From assembly GCA_963924555.1 (NCBI GenBank), contig OZ004581.1, positions 5,123,338-5,187,337 on the forward strand: 64,000 nucleotides of DNA, given 5' to 3'. Source of the DNA: Crambe crambe (Eukaryota; Porifera; Demospongiae; Poecilosclerida; Crambeidae). Both the position numbers and the translations under genes were made by a program. Positions 54,032 through 63,053 of this stretch are shown here, in pieces. Position 1 is the first letter of the stretch. Each line of letters opens with the position of its first letter. The notes below the pieces were generated by a model. The model saw only the letters and a program-made list of their open reading frames with translations, searched no databases and had not been told where the DNA came from.

Positions 54032-54461
54032 ATAATAAAAAACCTATCTATACTGAGAAGGATATGACATCTCCAGCTAACATGAGTGAAAGAACCGCAG
54101 CATCTCCCGAGTTACGAGTGTTTCGTAAATTGAATGGCTCCATCAGAGACAGCATAGCCCATGGCATGTCTACCATCGCGACCAATGCAGTCGCCAAATT
54201 CCTTATCGAACCGGAGCAGAAGAGTGCAATTAATGGTCGGCCTGATGGATATTCGAAAGCTGACGAGTTTCTTGGAATATTAGACCCTTTGATTAAACAA
54301 AATCCTGAAGTGCTGACAACATTCACAGATGAAGTATTGGATGATCTATACTATGGAGATCTAATTGCTATGATAAGTAAGAGAAGAACATATTAGGTAC
54401 TTCCAAAAGTATTAAGTAGGCGTAACTGTATATTATATTGTATATTGCAGAAAGAGAAGTG
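54032..54461 (+). CDS. CARD-like death-fold exon with short terminal exon
   Basis: After ATCCATAACAG the phase-1 frame reads NKKPIYTEKDMTSPANMSER, then KLNGSIRDSIAHGMSTIATN, FLIEPEQKSAINGRPDGYSK, ADEFLGILDPLIKQNPEVLT and DEVLDDLYYGDLIAMI. Six amphipathic helices with L..LD.LI...PE.L..F.. resemble a CARD, which recruits caspases or other CARD proteins. I place a donor A|GTAAGA at 54377 (phase 1) and an acceptor TATATTGCAG at 54450, giving a tiny last exon (KEK, stop at 54459-54461). Unspliced, the frame runs to TAG 54394-54396. Alternative joining to the phase-1 linker exon at 56540 would also keep frame. Confidence 0.7.
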
Positions 54462-54722
54462 AGAATGATGAAGGAAAAGACTCCTCAGGTGCTCTAGCTT
54501 ACAAGGGATAGGACATGCAGTGCTATAATAGCTAGCTAAAATGAAACTAGCTGGTGTGTGAATCTATCTAGAAATATTTTTTTTTGTGGGGGGGGGATGA
54601 GCTATACAGACACTTGCTTTATTGACTGAAATTTATTTATAATGGAGATATAACCCCCACCCATAGATAGAACCCTGACAACCCATTCCAGGTTAGCTAT
54701 CTGAGTCCCAAAATTAAAAATT

Positions 54723-54821
54723 AATGGGTTCGCCTTTTTGTTTTTGCAGTGTAGGTTTGTGTAGGGGATAAGTATTCTACTTATTATGCCTACACTGAAA
54801 AAGCCAAAAAGGCAACCCATT
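54723..54821. repeat. Foldback hairpin
   Basis: AATGGGTTCGCCTTTTTG ... TTTGCAGTGTAGG pairs with CCTACACTGAAA ... CAAAAAGGCAACCCATT around a 33-base loop. Confidence 0.75.
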
Positions 54822-54957
54822 TGATTTTGGGGTTATCAGGGAGGAAGTAGTTGATAGGATCCAACTCATTTTTGCTTCAACTCCTTAGTTAGCCTATCAG
54901 AGACGAGTCATGTTCCAGCAAGGCAGCTGCATACAATTAGTTAGACAAAGAGACCTA

Positions 54958-55062
54958 GGGATCTAAGTTATTTAGAGACCCGAGGGCCCTGGGCTGTAGT
55001 GACCCGAGCGCAGCGAGGGCACTACTAAGGGCCCGAGGGTCTCTATTAATAACTTAGATCCC
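54958..55062. repeat. GC-rich foldback palindrome
   Basis: GGGATCTAAGTTATTTAGAG, ACCCGAGGGCCC pairs with GGGCCCGAGGGT, CTCTATTAATAACTTAGATCCC. The centre has GACCCGAGCGCAGCGAGGGC. Same style as 21409-21482. Confidence 0.8.
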
Positions 55063-56333
55063 GTTGGTCAAGTTGCCTAACTTATTTAGAACATAGCAAC
55101 ATAGTTTTGGAACTTAGACTAAAGCAGAAAGGCTTCAAATGAATCGCTAAAGTTAGCTAGTCAGCCATGAAAGCTTCGTGCACGGAAAATCAGCAGCTGA
55201 ACTAACTAAGCTTTCTACGCTACCTTCGGTACCTTGTTACTCTTTTCTAGGCTTTAGTTGGTACTCACTAGCGTCAGAAGGCGAGAAACTAGCTTTCACA
55301 CCATAATGGTACATGGTTTTTTGATAAGTCTTCTAACACACGCCCACCAGGCGGGGTTGGTTGGTTACCCCATGCTACAATTACATGCACACTTGTAAAT
55401 CTTGATGTTACCATAGCAACAGGCTATAATGCAGAAAAGACAATGCTTTTGATGTGATTATGGTATGCTGACAGTCACTCCTCTCATTAGTTGCAATTTC
55501 TGGAACCTGTGTTTGTAGACTTCTCCATGTTTCCACTGTCAGCATGAATGTTTCCCATTTTTGAGTAGTACACGGCTTCCTGCTGCTCTTCCATTGCTGT
55601 AGACAGTCAAGAAAAGGACACGTAGGAGTATAAGCTTCCTTTGTAGTCTTGTCATTGATAGAAATGATGATTCCATGACAACAGTTCACACACGTGCTCA
55701 GCTCTGACTCAATCAGCACACCATATTCTGGCTTTTTCACTGCAAATGTGTAATAGTGAACTGGCAGTGAATTTGAAATATCAGGTCATTTTTGCCTCAG
55801 TACATTAATTTTATAAAGGGAACAAAATCAATAGTACATATCTACAGTTTTAATTGCAGTTTGTATAAGCAATACAAGCAAGTATCCGTGTGAGGTGTGG
55901 ATAATCACAGGGATCACAGGGAAGGTTCCATTGGGAATATGTAAAATTATGTGATGATATCATAATTTACTAAATTCATTGGTAATAGATTAAACTTGGT
56001 ATGAAGGAAAGGACGTCCCAAAATATCGAAGGTAACATAGCTAGTTTATTGTGCTTCTAATGCATGGGAGGAAATTAATTTGTGTGTGTGTGAAAATTTA
56101 AGAGTATTAATAGGTTGTTTTGATAACCTTTTTAAAAAATGTTTCAAGATAGGTGTGTATGTGTATGGTAAGCCTGAGTAAACTCCACATTATCTCATTA
56201 TTGAGTGCTGGTTTACAGATACTGACCGTGACATAACACTAGTGCCCCTTAGTTACCTCCTTGTATAGATTTTAGGGGAGATGCTTATGGTTCCATAGAA
56301 CATGTCACTAAAATTGTAAAATTCCCCACTATA
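55063..56333. other. No confident gene; one minus-strand frame of unknown nature
   Basis: A 110-codon frame on the minus strand (55408-55740) includes CVNCCHGIIISINDKTTKEA and CLQQWKSSRKPCTTQKWETF. Cys/Trp content suggests a real or transposon-derived protein, but I recognise nothing. The repeat near 45.5 kb recurs at 55125-55170. Confidence 0.35.
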
Positions 56334-56425
56334 TCAGAGAGTGCAGTAGCACTCTCTATGTAGGGATGACGTGGACGGCCGCGCGCGCCGCCTATAGACT
56401 AATACAAAAGTGAAATTCTAGTTCC
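56334..56425 (+). mobile_element. Terminal 92 bases of a foldback-family unit
   Basis: TCAGAGAGTGCAGTAGCACT, CTCTATGTAGGGATGACG, GGCCGCGCGCGCCG and TGAAATTCTAGTTCCC match the start of complete units; the rest is absent. Its left boundary is flanked by TA. Useful as a minimal end fragment. Confidence 0.75.
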
Positions 56426-56539
56426 CAGTATGCATTGTAGAGTCCTTCCTCACCCCACCCTCTTATACTTATGATTGATCCAAAGAGGGACATACTTATT
56501 GAACTCCCTCAAAGAGTGTTATAATTTCCATTTCTGCAG

Positions 56540-56575
56540 GATCACGTATCGAAGCAGACTCAGGAGAAGCAATTG
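56540..56575 (+). CDS. 36 nt phase-1 linker exon (GSRIEADSGEAI)
   Basis: Between CATTTCTGCAG and GTAAGC it encodes, with one preceding base, GSRIEADSGEAI. It is homologous to the linkers at 34375 and 48013 but better preserved, with clear splice sites and phase 1 at both ends. Its presence downstream of the CARD exon suggests the gene or cluster continues. Confidence 0.55.
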
Positions 56576-56922
56576 GTAAGCTAATTATTAATGTGAAAAT
56601 GATTACTAAAAGGTAACCAGGTAGCTATAAATCCTGCCACAAGTCCAGACTTATTGTGGATTGAAGAAATTATACCAAGTAATTAATAAAGGTTGCACCA
56701 AAATTAATCGGCAATCACATTTCGACATTTTGTAGTGGGCTGGTTTCTTATACTGTAGATTGGGAAATTTTCGATGTTGATTTATTTTTGTGGTCAACAA
56801 TCACATAAAATTTAATTACCTTGTTCGAAATAGTGTAAATCTAATTGCAAGTAAGCTGTAACAAAAAAATAAATTAACATAAAATTGTAACTCTGCTTAT
56901 TTTTCTCAGCTAACATGATTAA

Positions 56923-57347
56923 TTGTCAATAGAATTAGTTCTCACAAAACTAGCTTTTGAAACAAACCACCAACGTTTCAGTTTGAGATCTAAACTTTCT
57001 AAGGTTAAGGCATCTGACCTAAATTCTAATGTTGTTTACAGGGTGCCTTGTAGTTGTGGAAAGTTTTACATTGGTGGAATGGTGAGAAGGCTGGAAACTA
57101 GACTGAAGGAGCATAAGGAAGCTTGCCTACGAGGAGAACAAGAAAAGTCTGCAGTTGCTGATCATGCCTGGAGTAGTCATCATCCTAGGAAGCTTTGGTT
57201 GTAGATCAAGCTAGGACTAGGAAGGAGCTGCTTCTAAAAGAAGTGCTTCACATTAGTTTAACTTCAGAAGAGCAGCATTTTAATAGGGATATAGGTCTAG
57301 AACTTCAAGGTTGCTGGGTTTCTACGCTTAAAGCCGTAAGGAAATAG
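56923..57347 (+). pseudogene. Penelope-type retroelement fragment: GIY-YIG endonuclease end
   Basis: The frame encodes NVVYRVPCSCGKFYIGGMVR, RLETRLKEHKEACLRGEQEK and SAVADHAWSSHHP. After a frameshift near 57195 it continues VVDQARTRKELLLKEVLHIS to a stop at 57347. Cys-containing GIY-YIG modules with RL..R.KEH and AVA.HAW.. typify the C-terminal endonuclease of Penelope-like elements. The reverse transcriptase is absent (5' truncated). Tyr, Arg and Glu positions of the nuclease appear present up to the frameshift. Confidence 0.75.
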
Positions 57348-57558
57348 TGTTTATGACTTCTGGTAATTACGTGCTATTGATATGGTAACATAATATCCAT
57401 AGGCATGTGCATGTGCGTTGTCTAGATAGCAAGCGTAGCTATTATAAGAACGCTTCTGTGTGCATTTTTTGTATCACCCTGATGAAGGCTAGAGTATTCT
57501 GGTTGAAACGTTGGTGGTTTGTTTCATAAGCTAATTTCATGAGAACTAATTCTATTGA
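56926..57558. mobile_element. Penelope fragment inside 55 bp inverted repeats
   Basis: 56926-56980 (TCAATAGAATTAGTTCTCAC ... CCACCAACGTTTCA) is mirrored by 57504-57558 (TGAAACGTTGGTGG ... GAGAACTAATTCTATTGA) with about four mismatches. The GIY-YIG fragment lies between. Penelope-like elements can carry inverted or pseudo-LTR ends, so this may be a natural 5'-truncated product. It lies downstream of the 56540 linker exon. Confidence 0.7.
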
Positions 57559-58578
57559 ATAAAAATTGTAAACATGAATTAATATCTAATGTAAATTAGG
57601 GGTAGCTAAGCCTAAGCTGTGCCTATCTCTAGTAATTTCAGTGAGCACCTTGCTTGTTGCTCTCTTTGCCAGCTTTGCTTTGCCAGACTTACTGCAGTTT
57701 CTGGTGCCTTATACATGTTGCTCTTTATGTACCAACTGGTATCTCTCTCCTCTTTGTTGGACTCTTAGAAATTTGAGCATCAAGAAGCTGAAAGAAATGG
57801 GTTTAGTGTAAATAGTCAGGGGTTGAATGGAGTTTAATCATCAGTAGTTAACATACGTAAGAAGGACTCCTCAGCTTGGGGCACATGGGCCCTCTACGGA
57901 AGCTGGGAATTTACTCACAAGAGTCGGCATGCAGCGATGCTGATAGAGCAAACAAGGGTTAACGGAAGCAGGCCTGTCTAAGAACCAGATGCATGCGCAG
58001 ATTCCTCCATTATAATGTGAAGCAGCAAGACCACGTTCTCATTTTAGTTGACTGGCAAGCACTGGGTGCACAAAACATTTGTTCCTACCCGGTTCCAGCC
58101 CCCAAAAGGGCAATTGGGTAGTGAAATAATAAACACACATAAAATTCTCCCTCTAAGATTGACGCAACTGTCTTAGGGGTGACAGGCTGGTAGTGCAGCA
58201 ACAATGAAGTGGATTCCTGGAATTTTTATAAAATTAGTAAAAATTATGGGTAATAGGCCACCTCAACTGGCACTCCCGACTTTCACCCCTTCCTCAAGGA
58301 GTAAGGAGGAACAGTTATTAGTAGGGATGGCAAAATCGGCCAATAAGAAATTGTTAAATATGCTATATAGGTGCTGCAACTCTACTCAGATAGGTCATGT
58401 ACATATATATACCTGATTCTTTATTTAAACTTTTGCAGTGGACTTGGTTATTAGATTTAGATTAACCTCCTCAATATTGATCTCAGGACACTCAATCTTT
58501 GTTCATGAGGGCGATGTGCAACATTTGAGTCACAGCGAGCGAGCAAGCTAGTATTCCTATAGGCTTTTTGAGCTGATA
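57559..58578. other. No confident gene; possible degraded death-like exon end
   Basis: Near 57770-57812 the frame NLSIKKLKEMGLV ends in TAA and echoes the C-terminus IKKLKEKKLLG of the death-like exons; the upstream sequence does not align convincingly. The rest has no recognised feature. Confidence 0.25.
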
Positions 58579-59470
58579 TCAGAGAGTGCGGTAGCTCTCT
58601 CTATATGTAGGGATGACTCGGACGGCCGCGCGTGCCGCCTATAGACTAATACAGAAGTGAAATTCTAGTTCCACCACTTAGACCTAACAAAAGCTACTGT
58701 GAAAGATTATCCAGCCTACTAGAGCCTACTACAAATGTGCAGACCAAGTTTCAGGACCAGGGAGCTTACCGTTTCAGAAATACGGCAAGCAGGTAAATCG
58801 CTGGATTCTTCTTCTTCTCTATTATTCTTCTTATTATTCTTCTTAGACAACCATGCATATCTCTCGAGCCACTCGAGCTACAGCTATGATTTCTGGATAA
58901 ATCCACTCCAAATTCTACCAACTACGATCTTTTCTACTCGTTGATCCTCGAAAGAGTCGATGAAAAAGGAGACACTACGGAGCACAGCACTGACTAATTG
59001 AATTAGTGGAAGCCATCTTTTCTATAATACGCATGCGCATGTATTTTGATATCCAATTATTCGAAATTATAATATTACTCAGCTATCTCTATATCGCTAT
59101 CTACTAGCTAGCTAGATAACTCTAGATAATGATGATAGACTACTGTATCAACTCGGGGATTTAGATTCACCAATCCATCTACCGGTAGACTCTATTTCAG
59201 CATCTTTGACCAACACCTTGACTCGTTTGGGCCATTGCTATTGGAGAACTATTCTTCTTTCATCTGTCCCTGCATACACATAGAATAATGAACAAAAAAG
59301 ACCAGGAACAAGTAAGGGAAAAGCATTTCGTGAAATGAAAAAAGATGTAGGGATGACCACTGCTCAAAAAAGTAAGGAAACAAGAAGGATGGAAATGGGA
59401 TCAATCTTTGTTCTGTATATCCAGCCAACAATCCTGTCAGGTAGCTTCAGATTATAGTGCAGTAATAGGT
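58579..59470 (+). mobile_element. Near complete single foldback-family unit
   Basis: Preceded by TA, it begins TCAGAGAGTGCGGTAGCTCT and runs through the GGCCGCGCGTGCCG patch, the CAGACCAAGTTTCAGGACCA stretch, the (TTC)n tract, the TACGCATGCGCATGTA palindrome and the arm, to CTTCAGATTATAGTGCAGTA. It lacks the mirrored second arm seen at 39-40 kb, so it defines one monomer of about 890 bases. Confidence 0.8.
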
Positions 59471-60456
59471 AGCGGGCCTGGTTTAATACGCAGGTGCATA
59501 CCTTCGTTTGACCTTTGACCCCACAAATGAAACATGCCCATGGCACTTAGAATAAACAGTTAGAGCTTATTGCTTTCTACAGCATTTTATCATAGAGGTG
59601 CTAAGTGGATTGTAGGCGATTGGCTTTCTAAGTGCTTGTGGTAATTATACAGCCTCCTCCCGTGTAGAACTTAGCACGAAATAGTGCACAATCTAACGAT
59701 GTATCAACTCCTTTCAACTCCTTTTATCGCGCTACAAAATACGTGCAATGCATCAACGTAAAAACGTGCGAAATCGCGGAAATCTGTACGCTGTACGCGT
59801 ACGCACAGTGGCTTTACATTTTTTTGGTGGATTTTATTTTTGTTGATATGGCCTTGGCTAATCTCTTTACCATGAGCGACAAAAATATTTCTTTCACCAA
59901 ATTACTGGACTAAACTTCGTGAAAATGTGCGATCGAGCGTAGCGTGCACTGCGCGTTAATGTGCGCTAAACGGCGCTCTTACGCGAATTTATGTGGCCAT
60001 AATAACGCGTAATCTGCGACTTTTTACATGAGATGACGTTACTACGCGTCGATTTTGACAGCGAATTAACGTATTATTACGTGCTATATCGCACGAAGTT
60101 CGATACGGGCTGTGTATGCAGCTGCCACAACCACTGCAATATCTCAAGTCAAAGTACAAATGACTTTCACCAACTGCTTCTCTCGCTCCCTGATTGAATA
60201 TGTTACATCTAGCTGTGTTTACACGTGCCCAACCCGTGTTGAGATTCAATCCGGATTCCAATCCACGTAATTGATGTGGATACCGGGTTGGCACCGTTCA
60301 CACGTGAAGCGAATCCGGGTCAGAGCCCCGTGTAAACGGGGTTTAGGTCTACACTCCAAAATGCCCCAGGCTTAAGTATGGTACCATACATGTCGTGTAT
60401 AGTAGCGCCTGCACGTGCATAATGTGCATGCTCCAATAATTGTAGATTGTTTTCTA
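59471..60456. other. CpG-richer interval without recognised gene
   Basis: About 59.74-60.06 kb is rich in ACGCG, TGCGCG and TACGTG. About 60.21-60.34 kb contains imperfect inverted repeats around GTTTACACGTGCCCAACCCG and CGGGTTGGCACC. A 101-codon minus-strand frame at 59989-60294 spans these repeats and shows no similarity. AGGTCTACACTCCAAAATGC appears at 60346. Confidence 0.4.
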
Positions 60457-61736
60457 CAGGCTTATCAAAGTGCTTGTGGTAAGTATTTACAGCTTTTGAT
60501 GTGTGGAGCTTTCTGGTTGGAACCACCACTTACATGACTCTCGTCTCTGACACAATATCAAACACTGGAGCCTATCATGCTCACTTACTCACTGTCTAAA
60601 GCTAAAGTAGTAGTTTTAGCTTATCTAATACATATGAACTAAACAAAATCTTCTAAAGAGTTGTAGCACTAAAGAATGCTTGCTTGCTTGCTGTCAAGTG
60701 AATGTTGAACATTGCCCTAGTATATCTAGGTCTACACTCCAAAATGCCCCAGGCATATGTATGTTACCTACATAAGTGTCCCTAATTAGTAGCGCTGCTG
60801 TATGTTCCAATTCAATTAAGCTAGATTTTTTTCTACAGCTTTTTGCAGTCTACACTAAGACCCACTAAATTGGGTACTCAGGAATGTACATTAGCAACCA
60901 CAAAATAAACCACACGTGATGGTATGACGTTTCATAACATTCATGTGAACAACTATTACAAATAAATTCTATCACTAAAATTATCTGAGCCATGGATTAT
61001 GGAAATTCGCAAAGTGTCATTACAGTGCCACACCCACCAATGATGCTTCTAGGCTATGTTTTGGGAGGAGATGAGACACGGTTGATATCTCTAATTCTGG
61101 ACAGGTAGGAGTTACCATGGTAGTATAATACTATAGTATTGAGGTCAGGGATGATGTCATCCAAAAATGAAGTACCACTGACCTTTTGCTGAACACTGCA
61201 CAGTCTACTGAAAATTGGGAAAATGGATGGAGAAGAAGAAAGCCGTGTAGCAAGGATGCTATAAGCCTAAAGCCATTAGTCATAGAGGGCTAACTATTGT
61301 ATGCAGTGATACTAGTGGGTCTAATCTAGACTGCTGTGGAGCTATAAAAGATTTGAAGTTAGTTTTGAGTATGCCAGTTTGTGGTTAAAAAGTGGTATTT
61401 TTGTCACTATTTGTGACCGTGTCTCGAAGCACGAAGTATGATACTGAAAAGGTATGTTGGAATATGAAGCATGGACTACCTCTCAGCAAAGAGTCAAGAT
61501 CAGGAAAGTGTTTGCTGCAACTTGCACAGTCAACCCAAGTCATCGCCCTCAAGTAAATTCACCTCTAGAACTGGTTCATTTTTCAATGGACTATTCAAGT
61601 AAAACGTCATTAAGCGGCGTATTGTTTTCGCTGTTTTTGAAATAAGAAATGATAAATGACATAATGAAAGTTATGATATAAAAAATATAGACATACTGAA
61701 TGAGCAAAACATGTCCTATTGCTTGATACAAGCCTT

Positions 61737-61764
61737 CCCCCCCCCCCCCCCCCCCCCCCCCCCC
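61737..61764 (+). repeat. Homopolymer C28
   Basis: A 28-base C run, the counterpart of C22 at 41907-41928. Confidence 0.9.
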
Positions 61765-62283
61765 GAGTTGTAACCTTTGTAACTTGCTCTTAGCGTAGAC
61801 TGTTTGTCATAGAGAGAGGGTAGGTGGATTGTAGGCGCTTGGCTTATCCAAGTGCTTGTGGTAAGCACAGCATGGAGAATTCGAATGGCTCACTCAACTG
61901 TATGCATACCAGAAAGTCTTATCACTATACCAGAATGGCTCTAATAAATGCATGCCAGAATGACTCAGGGGGCATCTCCAAGCTATTTTAATATGCTGAC
62001 AAAGCAAATAAGAACCTGAGTTGGTTTAGCGAGCATTTTCGATCCCCCATGGCTGCAAGGCACTATCAAAGAAGTCTGGTTTTATTTACAGCTATCCATC
62101 CAACTTTAATAGCTAATAGCACATTTCATTTTTCTTGCACATCTTTTCTAATACATGGTTTTAGTCTACGGTATGTCAATGGCTATGTGATGTTATGGGG
62201 TTGGAGGGTCAGAACATAATGTCACAATGATGTTATGTTTTCCAAAAATAGTTTATGAAAGGGAAAAAAAAATATGCTAAATA

Positions 62284-62357
62284 AAAAGGCCATGTAGGGC
62301 TAGTCTGTACTTTTACTGCTATAGGTGAAAGTACAGACTAACCCTACATGGCCTTTT
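62284..62357. repeat. Hairpin in the duplicated segment, copy B
   Basis: AAAAAGGCCATGTAGGGCTA pairs with TAACCCTACATGGCCTTTTT, as in copy A. Confidence 0.8.
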
Positions 62358-62780
62358 TATTTATTTAGCATAATTATTTTTCCTTTCACTTGTTTGTTTA
62401 CTTTTTATATGACCTCTTTTTTTTCATTTAGAGAGGCTGGCTAGCTAGCTAGCTAGGTACTGGTTGGCACGCGTGTATGTACATGTGCATGTACGTGTGA
62501 TAGTGACAGACGCTCGTGTGTGATAAATGACGTCATTAATTTCAAAATGGCTGACATAGTATCGTTTGTAATGAAAAGTCGTTCAATGTGACTGATTATT
62601 TTGGAGCAAAACTATGTGGATAACGATGGTAAAAGCACATTGTGTGATTATAACTGCTCAAGTTGATATGAATTTGATTGTTGTATGTGAAAGGATCATG
62701 GAGTTCCAGCCGTCAAAGAAAATCTGATGATGATGTTGATGATGAACGAATCATAAAAAATTAGATTTAGACGGTGGCTG

Positions 62781-62960
62781 GTGCCGATTGTTGACGCTGT
62801 TCAGGAGGAGTTTGAGCAGACATATCATCATCTTCTGCATTGTTTTCTGGATGTAAGAAGTTTAGTTGAGCCTGTAGCAAGAATAGAAGAGATACAGAGA
62901 GTCATGCCCATTCTGCTGAAACCCTACATAGAGAGTGCTACCGCACTCTCTGATAACTGT
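62781..62960 (+). other. Short open frame in the dispersed repeat
   Basis: The frame PIVDAVQEEFEQTYHHLLHC, FLDVRSLVEPVARIEEIQRV then MPILLKPYIESATALSDNC looks helical and coding-like. It continues as MPEWL-type low-information sequence to 63155. The copies at the window start and 42.95 kb are disrupted (in-frame stop; 9-base deletion and a frame change). It may be a captured host exon carried by the repeat. No family recognised. Confidence 0.35.
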
Positions 62961-63053
62961 GTGCCAGAATGGCTTGCTATAGAATCTATAATAATAACTT
63001 CATGCCAGAATGGCTTGTCTGTAATAATAACTGCATGCCAGAATGGCTCACTA

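Larger units (their letters stand above)
60457..63053 (+). repeat. 2.6 kb duplicated segment, copy B (uninterrupted)
   Basis: It matches copy A (37401-38070 plus 41277-43232) with few substitutions and small indels. It carries a single TA at 61134-61135 where copy A has the 3.2 kb composite. It includes the C28 run, the 62284-62357 hairpin, the CRE/ATGGC motif at 62528-62570 and the 62632-62950 stretch shared with the window start. Within it, the 63-codon frame at 61454-61645 is identical in copy A (41597-41788). Confidence 0.88.

Noticed and set aside
56334..59470. Helitron 3' ends suggested by the terminal hairpins
   Set aside because: The hairpin is practically at the terminus, no CTRR follows it, and the flanks show TA and not an A/T insertion point.
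59989..60294. 101-codon minus-strand frame in the CpG-rich interval
   Set aside because: It spans imperfect inverted repeats, has no family resemblance, and overlaps a repeat string found elsewhere.
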